Positions 1-9,505 of a stretch of 64,000 nt of DNA are shown here, in pieces. This DNA is from Thermococcus sp. JdF3 (GTDB taxonomy: Archaea > Methanobacteriota_B > Thermococci > Thermococcales > Thermococcaceae), in assembly GCF_012027495.1 (NCBI RefSeq), contig NZ_SNUK01000006.1, forward strand, positions 62,001-126,000, given 5' to 3'. Below the pieces are notes generated by a model that had not been told where the DNA came from, searched no databases, and saw only the letters and a list, made by a program, of their open reading frames with translations. How positions within the stretch are numbered: the first letter of the stretch is position 1; every line of letters starts with the position of its first letter. A program made the translations under genes and the position numbers.

Positions 1-480
1 GCTGTTGAGGGAAGCTACGGGATAGCGGTCTTCTCCCACTGGCACATGAGAACAGAGGGTGAACTCAACCTTGAGAGCGTCGGCCAGGCGAGACCGGCAC
101 AGAAGGTCTTCATCGAGGAACTCGGCCTCACCCTAGTGAACGTCCACATGGGGCTGAGCGAGGAGGAGAGGGCGATGCAGGCCGAGGAGCTGCTCAAGTT
201 CGCGGAGAGCAAACCGGTGGCCCAGGTAATAGGGGGCGACACCAACGCGGAGCCTGACGAGGAGGCAATAGCAATACTCACGCGCGACTACCGCGACGCC
301 TTCCCCGAGAGGCCCCCGTACACCTTCCTCTGGGAGCGCAACGGGGTCAGGGACGAGGAGAACATAGACTACATTCTGCTCAAGAGGGACTGGCCGGCCC
401 GGGTTAAGGACTACGGTTGCCTCTGCGACGTCGAGGTTTCCGACCACAGGCCGGTGTGGGCGGTCATCGAGCTTCCGTGA
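1..480 (+). CDS. Endonuclease/exonuclease/phosphatase (EEP) fold hydrolase, 5' end outside the window
   Basis: The reading frame is open from base 1, so the gene begins upstream; 159 C-terminal residues are visible. The EEP-family signatures are present: NVHMG, the metal/nucleic-acid loop GGDTNAEP, an active-site asparagine-aspartate stretch near ENIDYILL, and the C-terminal SDHRPVW motif whose histidine is the catalytic residue of this fold. Family members are Mg-dependent phosphodiesterases acting on nucleic acids, phospholipids or inositol phosphates; the substrate here cannot be read from the fragment. The stop lies 31 bases before kptA, so the two may be co-transcribed. Confidence 0.8.
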   Translation, partial: AVEGSYGIAVFSHWHMRTEGELNLESVGQARPAQKVFIEELGLTLVNVHMGLSEEERAMQAEELLKFAESKPVAQVIGGDTNAEPDEEAIAILTRDYRDAFPERPPYTFLWERNGVRDEENIDYILLKRDWPARVKDYGCLCDVEVSDHRPVWAVIELP

Positions 481-511
481 GGTTTTTTTATTTCCCCCTC
501 CACTCCTCTCC

Positions 512-1051
512 ATGCCGTCGAGGGTCAGGGTGAGCAGGCTGATGGCCTACATTCTGCGCCACTCCCCGGAGGAGTTCGGGCTGAAGCCTGACTCCAGGGG
601 CTTCGTTCCCCTGGAGGAGCTCGTGAGTGCCCTGCGGAGCGTTTATCCCGATGTCACCGAGGAGTTCGTGAGGGAGATAGTCCGGCTCGACCCCAAGGGG
701 CGCTACGAGATTAGGGATGGGAACATCCGCGCCCGCTACGGCCACAGCTTTCCGGTCTCTCTAAACCACGAGGAGGACACGGAATCGGAGGTTCTCTACC
801 ACGGAACGCCGAGGAGGAACCTCACGCGGATTCTGAAAGAAGGACTCAAACCGATGAAGCGGCAGTTCGTTCACCTAACGACGAGCAAAAGTGAGGCAAT
901 CGAAACGGGCAGGAGGCACGGGAGGGACGTGGTTCTTCTCGTCATAGACGCCGACTGTCTGAGGAAGAGGGGCCTGAGGATCTACAGAGCCGGAAAGAAC
1001 GTCAGGATAGTCGAACGCGTTCCGCCCGAGTGCATCACCCTGGCAGTCTGA
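512..1051 (+). CDS. kptA: RNA 2'-phosphotransferase KptA/Tpt1
   Basis: The 179-residue protein has the normal length of archaeal Tpt1/KptA enzymes, which move an internal RNA 2'-phosphate to NAD+, giving ADP-ribose 1''-2''-cyclic phosphate and nicotinamide. The N-terminal winged-helix lobe starts with the hallmark [15 protein letters not shown] (Arg-His of the Arg-His-Arg-Arg tetrad), and the C-terminal ADP-ribosyltransferase-like lobe carries YHGT and [18 protein letters not shown]. The physiological substrate in archaea is not settled. The last 17 bases overlap the convergent MFS gene. Confidence 0.93.
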   Translation: MPSRVRVSRLMAYILRHSPEEFGLKPDSRGFVPLEELVSALRSVYPDVTEEFVREIVRLDPKGRYEIRDGNIRARYGHSFPVSLNHEEDTESEVLYHGTPRRNLTRILKEGLKPMKRQFVHLTTSKSEAIETGRRHGRDVVLLVIDADCLRKRGLRIYRAGKNVRIVERVPPECITLAV

Positions 1052-2270
1052 GGGCTAAAACGAAGGCCAGCCCGAGGGGAATCAGCGTGCTCACGAAGTT
1101 CAGGGTGAAGCTTATCCCCGATAGGTAGCCCCCGAGGAGAGGCCCGACGACCCAGCCCAGGCTCATCATCGCGTTCAGCAGGCCCATCCCCTGGCCGCGT
1201 TCGCTCACCCTCACCCGCTCGGCGACGTAAGTGGAGGCCGAATTCAGCGTCATTGACCACTTCACGCCCGAGAGGAAGGCAACGGGGAGCATTAGGTAGA
1301 TGCTTTTCGCGAAGGCGTAACCGAGGAAAGCGATACCGTAGCCGGCTATGGAGAGGAGGTAGAACCTTTTGGCCCCGTACCTGTCGATGAGCCTCCCGAT
1401 GTAGTAGCCGCTCAGGGCGGCCGCGAGGGAATCGATGCCGAAGAGCAGGCCGACCCACTCCTCGCCGAAGGTCTCGCCGAAGTAAACCGGGACTACGGAG
1501 TAAACCTGGCCGCTGGCTACCATCATCAGCAGGACGCTGAGGTAGAAGGTTCCGAGGTGGCCCCGCATCAGCCTTCTCAGGGCTTTCTTTCCGACGGTCG
1601 CCCTATCGCTCTCCCGCCCTTCCTGGGGGATCAGGAGAAGCCTCGGCGCCCTTTTCGGCCGTGGTCTCTCGCGCATAGCCAGGGCTATAACCGCGGAAAC
1701 CGCCAGCAGAACGCCGGAAAGCACGAATATCCCCCTTATTCTGATTCTCTTTACAAGGAAGCCGCCGAGGAAGTTCCCAGCCATGTAGCCGGCGTTCTCA
1801 ACGGTTGAGAAGAGGCCGTAGGCCGAGCCTATCCTCGTGGAAAGCTCCGCTATGAGGGCCGACTTGGCAGGCATCATTGCCGAGCCGAGCGCTCCTTGAG
1901 CCGTTCTCAGGGCGAGTAGAGCCAGGGGAGTCGATACCAGGGCCATCAGGGCGTAGAAGAAGCCCGTGGAGAAGAGGCCGAGGGCTATGAAGCCTTTCCT
2001 GTTTCTGGTGGAGTCGGAGAGATAGCCGAAGGGGTACTGGAAGGCCGTGGAGGTCAGGTTGAAGGCCACGCTGAGGAGGCCTACCATGAGCATCGTTCCG
2101 CCGATGAGGCGCATGTAGACGCTCAGATACGGGAAGGCCATTCCGAAGGAGACGTTGGCGAGGAACATGGAGACCGCTAGGAGGAGGACGTTCTTTCTCT
2201 TCACCTTTAGCCGCCTGAGCTTCCCTGCCTTCTCCCTGCGCCCCTGGAGGATAGCCCTTTCCCTCTTCAT
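1035..2270 (-). CDS. Major facilitator superfamily transporter
   Basis: A 411-residue polytopic protein with about twelve hydrophobic segments in two six-helix halves, separated near residues 195-235 by a basic, charged cytoplasmic loop. The loop between helices 2 and 3 contains [12 protein letters not shown], the MFS motif A pattern, and the second half repeats it as [11 protein letters not shown]. This is the layout of MFS drug or metabolite exporters; nothing specifies a substrate. The start follows a TATA-like TTTATAAG stretch about 30 bases upstream on the minus strand. The 3' end overlaps kptA tail to tail. Confidence 0.85.
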   Translation of the reverse strand: MKRERAILQGRREKAGKLRRLKVKRKNVLLLAVSMFLANVSFGMAFPYLSVYMRLIGGTMLMVGLLSVAFNLTSTAFQYPFGYLSDSTRNRKGFIALGLFSTGFFYALMALVSTPLALLALRTAQGALGSAMMPAKSALIAELSTRIGSAYGLFSTVENAGYMAGNFLGGFLVKRIRIRGIFVLSGVLLAVSAVIALAMRERPRPKRAPRLLLIPQEGRESDRATVGKKALRRLMRGHLGTFYLSVLLMMVASGQVYSVVPVYFGETFGEEWVGLLFGIDSLAAALSGYYIGRLIDRYGAKRFYLLSIAGYGIAFLGYAFAKSIYLMLPVAFLSGVKWSMTLNSASTYVAERVRVSERGQGMGLLNAMMSLGWVVGPLLGGYLSGISFTLNFVSTLIPLGLAFVLALRLPG

Positions 2271-2379
2271 CGACCGGCCCTACGGAAAGCCTCTTATAAA
2301 ACTTCCTCCGGGAACATGTATGTGGAAACGTGCCATTCGCATGGCTACGTAGGGGTTTCAGAACAAAAAGAGAGGGACG

Positions 2380-3771
2380 TCATCTCTCAGTGTTTGGATC
2401 AAGTGATTTGGGACAGAAGTTTCCAATACATGGGGGCAGAGAATCCTGGCCGTCATCTACAGTGGCAAAGTACATTGCTGCTTCCACGTTGTTGCTGTTA
2501 GTGAGTGTGAGGTTCCTTTTGAGTATTGAGGCGTAATAAGCCCGGTTGGGTGCCCCTTCCTCTATATCAATGCGATACGTTGCGACTGATTGAGACGTTG
2601 ATGAGTAGCTGAAAGTTATTGATAATGTTCCGATTCCGGGAAGTTTGCTCCAGAGCCAATTTGCCGCGGAACCCCCTAGGGGAGTAGAATAGAAGTTGTA
2701 TCCGGAGCTCCCCTGGAAATCAAACACGAGGTTTGGATACGAACCACGGAAATCCGTTTTGGCCACTTTTATTTCTGCCTTGATGTTACGTGTTGGAAAG
2801 TGAGAATTCGGGAGATAATCCGTTAGTAAGTGGTTCCTGTTCAGGTCGCTTTCCCCGACGTTATATTCTCCGCTCATCATAACTTCCAAGGGATAAACTC
2901 CGGCAATGGGGATGCTGGCGTATTCCTTCCTCCACTTGTCGTATACTGGAATGTTGTAAACAACGACCACGTACTTCAATGGGAGATTTAGGTATCTGTC
3001 CAAATAACCGTTCTCAGTTTCTATTACGTGTTCTGGCGCATAGCTGACCTTCAGCGTTGAGCCTGAGTATGAAGTTCCAAAATCTAGGACAGGTATTCCG
3101 TCTATGCTTAGACTCCACATTGAATTTGTACTTGTTGTTAATTGAATACCCCATGAAGCGCTGATGCTTCTTATTTCTTTATACCCTCCAGTTTTGACTT
3201 TCAATCCCATGAAGGGGATCCATTCTGTGAAGGTTTTTGAGTCAGCGTAGTATGAGTCTTTAAGGTACTCCCAGTTTTCGATTATGCAGTATCTGTCATT
3301 GAGTTCCTCATAGCCCCAAGGACAGGACGATGTGCCCAAAAGCGAGCGCAGTTTATATTTCAGTCTTGCCGTTATCGGGAGTCTCAGCCCCGGCTTGGTA
3401 TGGGGTTCCGCAACTTCCTCGATTGGGAACATTCCCTTCAATTCGAGGGGTTTTCCGGGCTGAATGCTTTTTACTCCCACCTTTCCGTCCTTTGTGATGT
3501 ATATTGCGAGCGGGGTGGGTACAGCGTGTAGGTTTTCAGTAGTCTCGGCTTCGCGCCACTTTTTGCTTTCCGTCCTCAGAGTCACGAGACCGCTGAGGTG
3601 TCCCTGCTTGAGGAGTTTTACCCCTCCCTCGGGGGAGGGTTGGAATATGAAGACCTTAGCGCCTCCCTGGAGGTAAGTTCTTTCGACACTCAGAAAGTCC
3701 GTTGCCGTCATGCCAAGGGTGGAGGTTAACAGTAGGGTCAGCAACAAGACTCCCACGATTTTGAGTTTCAT
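2380..3771 (-). CDS. Secreted protein of unknown function
   Basis: A 463-residue protein opening with a Sec signal peptide (MKLKIVGVLLLTLLLTST, cleavage probably near residue 21). I chose this start, eight codons inside the longest frame, because a GGGCGATG ribosome binding site sits just before it. The mature part is rich in Tyr, Ser, Thr and Asn and in alternating hydrophobic residues, as in extracellular beta-sandwich proteins; one cysteine pair (SCPW...RYC near residues 155-170) may form a disulfide. There is no membrane anchor or sorting signal that I can see. The gene is visibly AT-richer than its neighbours, which suits recent acquisition or relaxed selection. I do not recognise a family. 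Confidence 0.7.
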   Translation of the reverse strand: MKLKIVGVLLLTLLLTSTLGMTATDFLSVERTYLQGGAKVFIFQPSPEGGVKLLKQGHLSGLVTLRTESKKWREAETTENLHAVPTPLAIYITKDGKVGVKSIQPGKPLELKGMFPIEEVAEPHTKPGLRLPITARLKYKLRSLLGTSSCPWGYEELNDRYCIIENWEYLKDSYYADSKTFTEWIPFMGLKVKTGGYKEIRSISASWGIQLTTSTNSMWSLSIDGIPVLDFGTSYSGSTLKVSYAPEHVIETENGYLDRYLNLPLKYVVVVYNIPVYDKWRKEYASIPIAGVYPLEVMMSGEYNVGESDLNRNHLLTDYLPNSHFPTRNIKAEIKVAKTDFRGSYPNLVFDFQGSSGYNFYSTPLGGSAANWLWSKLPGIGTLSITFSYSSTSQSVATYRIDIEEGAPNRAYYASILKRNLTLTNSNNVEAAMYFATVDDGQDSLPPCIGNFCPKSLDPNTER

Positions 3772-3905
3772 AGCATCGCCCTGTAAAGTTTTCAATCAAT
3801 TTTTCAAATCCATTTTTTATAAACTTTACTGCATAAAGTTGTTTAATTGCTTGCCAACATATGGATAATCGATGATGGACTACAGTGCCTCTACGTCACA
3901 TTTCT

Positions 3906-3945
3906 CTTGAAAGCCTCGCCCTTCAGGGCGGAAAGTCAGGAAATC
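3906..3945. mobile_element. Relic end of an IS200/IS605 (TnpB-type) element
   Basis: In the 190-bp gap between the secreted-protein gene and galK stands the block TTGAAAGCCTCGCCCTTCAG followed by GGCGGAAAGTCAGG. The core CGCCCTTCAGGGCG is a perfect 14-base palindrome. From memory this closely matches the right-end/guide-RNA region that follows tnpB in archaeal IS605-group elements. No tnpA or tnpB reading frame accompanies it, so it would be a solo end or scar. Confidence 0.45.
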
Positions 3946-3961
3946 AGTGGTCAGAAGAAGT

Positions 3962-5023
3962 TCAGACCTTCCTCACGCGCACTCCATCGCTCGGGCTCAC
4001 GAGGTGGTAGTCAGGCTCCCAGTTGAAGTGCCTGACGTACTCGTCGGTCACCCTCATGGCCACGTCCAGTGCCAGCTCCTCCGGAACTATGGCCACCGCC
4101 GAGCCGCCGAAGCCGGCGCCGGTCAGCTTGGCCCCGTAGGCACCGAATTCGACCGCCTTCCTTACAAAGAAGTCCAGCTCCTCGCTCGAGACGTCGTAGT
4201 TCCTCGCCAGGTCCCAGTGCGAGGCCGTCATCAGCTCCCCGAATCTCTGGAGGTCGCCGCTCTCTAGGGCGTCCCTGGCCTCAAGGACGCGCCGGTTCTC
4301 CCTGACGATGTACCCGAAGAATCGCCGGTAAAGGGAGGGGAGGTTCCTGAGCTCCTGCTCCTCGACCTCCTTGGAGGTTCTCTTTCCAAGGAGCCTGAGC
4401 GTCTCCTCGGCGACCTTTCTCCTCTCTGCGTAGGCGGAGGAGGACAGCTCCCGTTTAACCCCCGTGTAAAACACGAGAATCTGAACGTCGCCGGGGAACC
4501 TGATATACTCGTGCCTCAGCGTGTCCGTGTCGAGGAATATGACGTGCTCTTTCTTTCCGTGGACGACCGCGAACTGGTCGAGTATCCCGCAGGGGACTCC
4601 GACAAAGTCGTTCTCCGCCTTCTGGGCGAGAAGGGCCATCTCTATTGGGAGGAGGTCCAGCCCGTAGGCCCCGTTGAGGAAAGCTAAAACAGCAAGCTCA
4701 AGGCTCGCCGAGGAGCTTAAACCGGAACCGATCGGCAGATCGCCCCCAAGGATTCCCCTCATTCCGCCAACTTTGTACCCTTCCTCCCTCAGAACCCAGA
4801 AGATTCCCCTAACGTAGTCGGCCCAATCGTTGGCCTTTTTGATGTCCTCTAGGTCGAACTCCTTCACCTCCCGGAAAATCTGAGAGTAAACCCTGGCTTT
4901 TTCGTCCTTTTGGGCGTGGAGAACAGTGTAGAGGTTTATTGCCACGGGCATGACGTATCCGAGGGCGTAGTCGGTGTGGTCCCCTATCGGGTTCACCCTG
5001 CCGGGAGAATCAACGCGGTACAT
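3962..5023 (-). CDS. galK: Galactokinase
   Basis: The 353-residue protein matches archaeal GHMP-family galactokinases, which phosphorylate galactose to galactose-1-phosphate with ATP. It has the sugar-binding signature near the N-terminus (GRVNPIGDHTDY, residues 8-19; most homologues read GRVNLIGEHTDY, so two positions differ conservatively), the phosphate loop LPIGSGLSSSASLE at about residues 95-108, and the C-terminal GHMP motif GAKLTGAGFGGSA. No other Leloir-pathway gene lies nearby. A TATA-like AAATATTT lies about 35 bases upstream. The unusual proline in the signature is worth noting but the fold and active-site aspartate region are intact. Confidence 0.93.
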   Translation of the reverse strand: MYRVDSPGRVNPIGDHTDYALGYVMPVAINLYTVLHAQKDEKARVYSQIFREVKEFDLEDIKKANDWADYVRGIFWVLREEGYKVGGMRGILGGDLPIGSGLSSSASLELAVLAFLNGAYGLDLLPIEMALLAQKAENDFVGVPCGILDQFAVVHGKKEHVIFLDTDTLRHEYIRFPGDVQILVFYTGVKRELSSSAYAERRKVAEETLRLLGKRTSKEVEEQELRNLPSLYRRFFGYIVRENRRVLEARDALESGDLQRFGELMTASHWDLARNYDVSSEELDFFVRKAVEFGAYGAKLTGAGFGGSAVAIVPEELALDVAMRVTDEYVRHFNWEPDYHLVSPSDGVRVRKV

Positions 5024-5083
5024 GAACTTCCCCTATGGAAAGTTGGGCTCGAAAATATTTAAGGGTGGCGAGAAAAGGAAAGC

Positions 5084-6244
5084 TCACCCCATCTGAAGGG
5101 CCTCTCCCCTAAGCTCCCCCCTCTCGAAGCGGTAGGGGTCGTACCACTCAACCGGGAGGGACGTTCTCCCCTTCGTCACAAGGTCCGCCACCATCTCAGC
5201 CACCGCTGGGGCCATCATGAAGCCGTGGCCGGAGAAACCGGCGGCAATGTAGTAGTCGCTCAGCTCCTCGATCTTTCCTATCGCCGGGTTGCTGTCAGGC
5301 GTTTTCGCGTAGTAACCCGCCCACGTCCTCAGTATGAGGAGCTCCCTAAGGGCGGGGATGATCTTGGTGAAGTAGTAGCTGACCTCGCGGAGGAACTCGT
5401 AGGTCGGGTTGAGGTCATAAGTTGGCCCCAGCTCGTAGCCGACTCCTCCGACTACGCCACCGTGGGCCGTCTGGGTCAGGTAGGCGTGGCCGTACTTGAA
5501 GGAGATGACCATCGGCCTTATGGAGCCCTTCTTTATGGGCTGTGTGATGACGGCCTGGTGCTTGTAGGGCTCTATCGGGATGTGGGTCTTTATCCCGGCC
5601 ATCGCGTTGATGAGCTTCGCCCAGGCGTTGGTGGCGTTTATGACGGTGCCCGTCTTTATGGTTCCCCTGCTGGTCTTCAGGCCCTTTATCTCGCCGTTCT
5701 CGACGATGAAGTCCTTGACCTCGGTGTATTCAACCAGCCTGGCCCCGAACTCCTCCGCATGGAGGGCGAACTTGGCGGTCGCGTGGAAGGGGTCGGCCTT
5801 TCCGTCGGTCGGGTTCCAGGAAGCAGCTACCACCTCACTGATGTCCAGGAGAGGGACTATCTCCTTGGCTTCCTCCGGCGTTATGAGCCTCGTCGGGACG
5901 CCGAAGCGGTTCTGAATCGCTATGTTCCGCTTGAACTCCTCGACCTCGTCATCGTCGTAGAGCAGGAAGAGGTAGCCGGTCTGCTCGAAGGAGAAGCCGT
6001 ACTCCTCGCTGTATTTCTTCCACAGCTCGACGGAGCGCTTCATAACCTGGACGTTCGCTTCATCGTTGAACTGCTGCCTTATGCCGGTTCCACAGCGGAA
6101 GGTAGAGCCCGAACCTATGAAGCGCTTCTCTATGACAGTGACCTCCTCCCCTCGCTTCGCCAGCTCATGGGCGAGCGTTACCCCGACTATCCCGCCACCG
6201 ATGATGACGATATCGCTCCTCCCGGGGAGCTCTTTACTCGGCAT
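5084..6244 (-). CDS. FAD-dependent proline dehydrogenase beta subunit (SoxB/DAO family)
   Basis: A 386-residue D-amino-acid-oxidase-fold flavoprotein with the FAD dinucleotide motif IIGGGIVGVTLAHELAKRG near residue 13 and the second FAD contact GFSGHGFMMAPAVAEMVADL near residue 345. It resembles the beta (substrate-oxidising) subunits of the dye-linked L-proline dehydrogenases characterised in Pyrococcus and Thermococcus, and more distantly sarcosine oxidase beta. It overlaps the upstream alpha subunit by 11 bases (start inside GGTGGAGGAGT-ATG), so the pair is translationally coupled. The nearby Na+/proline symporter supports proline as substrate. Only alpha and beta genes are present, which fits a two-subunit PDH2-like enzyme rather than the four-subunit PDH1. 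Substrate is inferred. Confidence 0.82.
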   Translation of the reverse strand: MPSKELPGRSDIVIIGGGIVGVTLAHELAKRGEEVTVIEKRFIGSGSTFRCGTGIRQQFNDEANVQVMKRSVELWKKYSEEYGFSFEQTGYLFLLYDDDEVEEFKRNIAIQNRFGVPTRLITPEEAKEIVPLLDISEVVAASWNPTDGKADPFHATAKFALHAEEFGARLVEYTEVKDFIVENGEIKGLKTSRGTIKTGTVINATNAWAKLINAMAGIKTHIPIEPYKHQAVITQPIKKGSIRPMVISFKYGHAYLTQTAHGGVVGGVGYELGPTYDLNPTYEFLREVSYYFTKIIPALRELLILRTWAGYYAKTPDSNPAIGKIEELSDYYIAAGFSGHGFMMAPAVAEMVADLVTKGRTSLPVEWYDPYRFERGELRGEALQMG

Positions 6245-7739
6245 ACTCCTCCACCCCCTCGGCGGTGACCTTCATTCTAATGTTCTTAAGGGGCGGCCTC
6301 GCGACGGGTATGTCCAGCCGGTCCATCGGCGTTCCAGTCCTCTGCGAAACCACAACCGCGCCGTTAAAGAGGCAGAAGCGGCCCTGGCAGAAGCCCATCG
6401 CTAAATGCGTTAGGCGCTTGATTATCTGCAGGTCGGTTATGCCCGACTTCACGACGTCGTCCACCTTCCCGAGCGAGACGTCGCACCCGCATATCTGGAC
6501 GTCCTCAAGGTTAAGGTTCCCGAAGTCTATTCTCTGAACCTGCACCGCCTCCGGTTCGTAATCCCCCAGCCTCTCCGCGTAGATGCACGGCTCCGCCTCA
6601 AAGCCGAATTCCCTGAGGATGTACGCCCCGACGAGCCTGCCCTCAATGTAGTTCGCGTAGTGGGGCTTTATGCTGGCGGCGCTCCCGGCCACGTAGATGC
6701 CGTCGCGGATTCTGTTCTTGGAATCGAGGACGGGGGTGTAGTAGCCGTGCCTGAAGACCAGCTTCCCGCCTGCCTGGGTCGGCGGGTTGATGTCGGGCCT
6801 CCTTCCCTCGGCCATTATGACGGCATCGACCTCGTAGGAATTCCCGTTCGTGTCTATGAGCCTCTCGACCTTTTCCCTGCCCTCAACGCGCTTGGGGTTT
6901 GGAACTGTGATGTACTTGATGCCCCAGCGGTCAAGCTCCGCGGTTATCTCCTCCGGCTTGCTACCCACGACCGCGACCTTCCTTCCAGGCGCAACTCCCC
7001 AGACGTTGAGAACCTCCAGGGCGTCGCTCCTCCTGAAAACTCCGGGATAGTCGTTGTTCTCGAAGAGGTGAATGTTGTCGACCGCCCCAACTGCCAGAAC
7101 GACGCGCTTGGCCATTATCTCGATGAGCTGGTTCTGTCCAGTGACTATCGGCACGAGGAAGTACTCGCCCTTGTCGAAGACCCCGAGGGCTATCGTGCCC
7201 TTGAAAACCCGGACGTTCTCGTTGAATTTCCCGACAAGCTCATTAACGACCTCCTGGGGCTTCTTCTCTCCAAAACCCTCCTGCGGAAGGCCCTTAAGCC
7301 AGAGGTCGCCGCCGAGCCAGCCCTTCTCCTCTATTATGGCGACGGTGAGGTGTTCCTGGACCTCTAGGACAGTCCCTATTCCCGCCGGGCCGCCGCCGAT
7401 GACGGCCACATCTACGACCAGTCTTCCAACCGGCTTGCCCTCGTCGATTTCCACGGTTTCCTGAAAGTCCCCATAGCCCTGCCTCTCCAGCCTCATGCCG
7501 TCACGAACCTTGGTCTTGCGGGCGTTGATGTTTTTGGTTCTGTCCACCACCATCGGCACCGGGCCGAAGGTGAAGGCTCCCCTTTTCCGTCCCTCCGTGC
7601 TGGTGGTGAGCCAGTACACCCCGTTAGCGAGGAGTGCGACGGTAATCTTTTCTCCCTCGTAGGCCTCGTAGGGTTTTCCTTCAAAGTGGATGGTGATCCT
7701 CTTAGAAGGGTCCTTCTCGGTCAGGTCGAGCGGTCTCAT
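6234..7739 (-). CDS. Proline dehydrogenase alpha subunit (FAD/NAD-binding, BFD-like C-terminus)
   Basis: A 501-residue partner of the beta subunit. Residues 1-90 match the N-terminal ferredoxin-like domain of sarcosine oxidase alpha chains but have none of its cluster-binding cysteines. Residues 105-400 form a two-dinucleotide-fold oxidoreductase (VAVIGGGPAGIGTVLE; a second site near VAVVGSKPEE). The C-terminus has the BFD-like [2Fe-2S] pattern QICGCDVSLG...MGFCQGRFC. In characterised homologues this subunit has NADH-dye activity and passes electrons. A TATA box on the minus strand (TGTATAAATAAG) about 35 bases upstream suggests its own promoter, separate from the symporter. Function by homology to PDH alpha; the natural electron acceptor is unknown. 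Confidence 0.82.
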   Translation of the reverse strand: MRPLDLTEKDPSKRITIHFEGKPYEAYEGEKITVALLANGVYWLTTSTEGRKRGAFTFGPVPMVVDRTKNINARKTKVRDGMRLERQGYGDFQETVEIDEGKPVGRLVVDVAVIGGGPAGIGTVLEVQEHLTVAIIEEKGWLGGDLWLKGLPQEGFGEKKPQEVVNELVGKFNENVRVFKGTIALGVFDKGEYFLVPIVTGQNQLIEIMAKRVVLAVGAVDNIHLFENNDYPGVFRRSDALEVLNVWGVAPGRKVAVVGSKPEEITAELDRWGIKYITVPNPKRVEGREKVERLIDTNGNSYEVDAVIMAEGRRPDINPPTQAGGKLVFRHGYYTPVLDSKNRIRDGIYVAGSAASIKPHYANYIEGRLVGAYILREFGFEAEPCIYAERLGDYEPEAVQVQRIDFGNLNLEDVQICGCDVSLGKVDDVVKSGITDLQIIKRLTHLAMGFCQGRFCLFNGAVVVSQRTGTPMDRLDIPVARPPLKNIRMKVTAEGVEEYAE

Positions 7740-7885
7740 GCTCCCACCTCGAAGATTTTACAACAGGCGCCCTTATTTATACACCAATGCTTATAAATGT
7801 TAGGTTGGCCAAAAATGGTTCAAAACCTTTGGTTTAACTTCATGCTGCGAACCGGTGGAAAAGAATGGTGGGAAGAAAAGGGAAA

Positions 7886-9505
7886 TCATACGATTCCCCT
7901 GGTGAGGACGAACTCGGCGACGTTCTCAACCTGGCTCTTGGCCCTGGTCTCGGTGACGCTCTTCTTACCGGTTCCCTCGATAGAAACCTTCCTGAATATC
8001 TCCTCGTGGAGCCTGACGACGTCCTCAGGCGGCTTTGTGAGCAGGCTGACGGTTATAATGACTATCAACGTCACGAAGAAGTTGATGAAGAACACCGGTA
8101 TGCCGTTGAACCAGCCGCCGATGGTGCCGAAGAAGCCAGGAGCGTCCGGGTTGAACGCCCAGCCGTATATCTTGGCCTCGAAGATGACCTCGCTGATGAG
8201 ACCGTAGGCCATTCCGACTATCGCTCCCTCCTTGGTCGTCCTCTTCCACCAGAGGCTCAGGACAAGGATCGGGCCAAAGCCGACCGCGAGACCGCCCCAT
8301 GCGGTGGCGACCATCTGGTAGATGACCTTCGGACCACTGAGGGCGAACCAGAGACCAACGAGAGCAACTCCAGCGACGACGAGCCTCGATATGTTGACCA
8401 TCTGCTTCTTGCCGAGCTCCCTGCCGAGAACCTTGTGGTAGAAGTCCCTGGCTATGGCCGAGGACGCGACGAGGAGCTGGGAGTCCGCGGTGCTCATGAC
8501 CGCTGAGATTATGCCCGCAATGACGAAACCTGCCAGCCAGCTCGGCATGAGTTCAACCGCCATGGCGGGGATGACCTTCTCGGGGTCGCTGACCTGGAGC
8601 ATTCCGGCGTGGTACATCGCGAAGCCCAGGAATCCTGCAAAGAACGCGCCCCAGAGGACGAGTATGGTCCATGTGCCGCTGATGAAGATACCCGGTCTCC
8701 TGAGCTTCCTCGGGTCCTCAACGCTCATGTAGCGGGTGACGATGTGGGGCTGACCGAGGTAGCCGACTATCCAGGAGGCGTAGCCTATTGCGAAAACTAT
8801 TGCCGCTATTCCGGTGGCGCCGCCGAATGGGTGCAGCAGATTGGGATCCGCGCTGGCTATTATCGCCGTGGCCTTATCGAAGCCGCCTATCTCCGAGAGC
8901 GCAAGGAACGGCACTATAATGAGCGTCAGCAGCATGAACATTGCCTGAACGACGTCGGTCCAGACGACGGCAAAGAATCCACCGGTGATAACGTATGCCG
9001 TCAGGATGATGACGGTTATGATGATTCCGGTGTTGTCGCTTATGCCGAAGCCCTCAGCGAAGGTCTTTCCACCCGCGGTGAACTGGGCGGCAACATAGGC
9101 GGTCATGAAGATGACGATTATCAGCGCGCTCAGGATTCTTATCAGTCTGGTGTCGTCCTTTAAGCGAGCCTCAAGGTAATCGGGGACAGTTATTGCTCTG
9201 AATTTACCGGCGTATATCCTCAACCTGGGCCCGATAAGGACGTAATCGGCGAGGGTACCGAAGAGACAGCCGATTCCGGCCCAGAAAGCACCGAGGCCGC
9301 TGGAGAACGCTGCACCCGGATAACCGAGCATCAACCAGCCCGAGAAGTCGCTCGCCTTGTCCGATAGGGTTGCGGCGAGGACGTGCACCTTCCTCCCGCC
9401 AACGAAGTACTGGTCTTCCGTCTTGGTGTAGCGGTTGGCCCACCAGCCTATGTAGGCCAGGAGGGCTAGGTACACCAGGAACCCAAGGAGAATTCCGCTG
9501 TTCAT
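7886..9505 (-). CDS. putP: Sodium/proline symporter (SSS family, PutP-like)
   Basis: A 539-residue polytopic protein with about thirteen helices. SSS-family hallmarks are visible: DKASDFSGWLMLGYPGAAF (helix 2 Na+/substrate region), GRxR-like GPRLRIYAGKFRAITVPDYLEARL, and the long segment with SAVMSTADSQLLVASSAIARD that supplies Na+-site serines in PutP. It catalyses Na+-coupled proline uptake in characterised relatives. It follows the small 59-residue partner gene with an overlapping ATGA, and precedes the proline dehydrogenase pair on the same strand. The C-terminal tail (about residues 500-539) is cytoplasmic and polar. Confidence 0.88.
   Translation of the reverse strand: MNSGILLGFLVYLALLAYIGWWANRYTKTEDQYFVGGRKVHVLAATLSDKASDFSGWLMLGYPGAAFSSGLGAFWAGIGCLFGTLADYVLIGPRLRIYAGKFRAITVPDYLEARLKDDTRLIRILSALIIVIFMTAYVAAQFTAGGKTFAEGFGISDNTGIIITVIILTAYVITGGFFAVVWTDVVQAMFMLLTLIIVPFLALSEIGGFDKATAIIASADPNLLHPFGGATGIAAIVFAIGYASWIVGYLGQPHIVTRYMSVEDPRKLRRPGIFISGTWTILVLWGAFFAGFLGFAMYHAGMLQVSDPEKVIPAMAVELMPSWLAGFVIAGIISAVMSTADSQLLVASSAIARDFYHKVLGRELGKKQMVNISRLVVAGVALVGLWFALSGPKVIYQMVATAWGGLAVGFGPILVLSLWWKRTTKEGAIVGMAYGLISEVIFEAKIYGWAFNPDAPGFFGTIGGWFNGIPVFFINFFVTLIVIITVSLLTKPPEDVVRLHEEIFRKVSIEGTGKKSVTETRAKSQVENVAEFVLTRGIV

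Noticed and set aside
5225-6268. A 347-codon plus-strand frame
   Set aside because: Antisense to the proline dehydrogenase beta gene; no ribosome binding site, no family motif, composition of a mirror frame.
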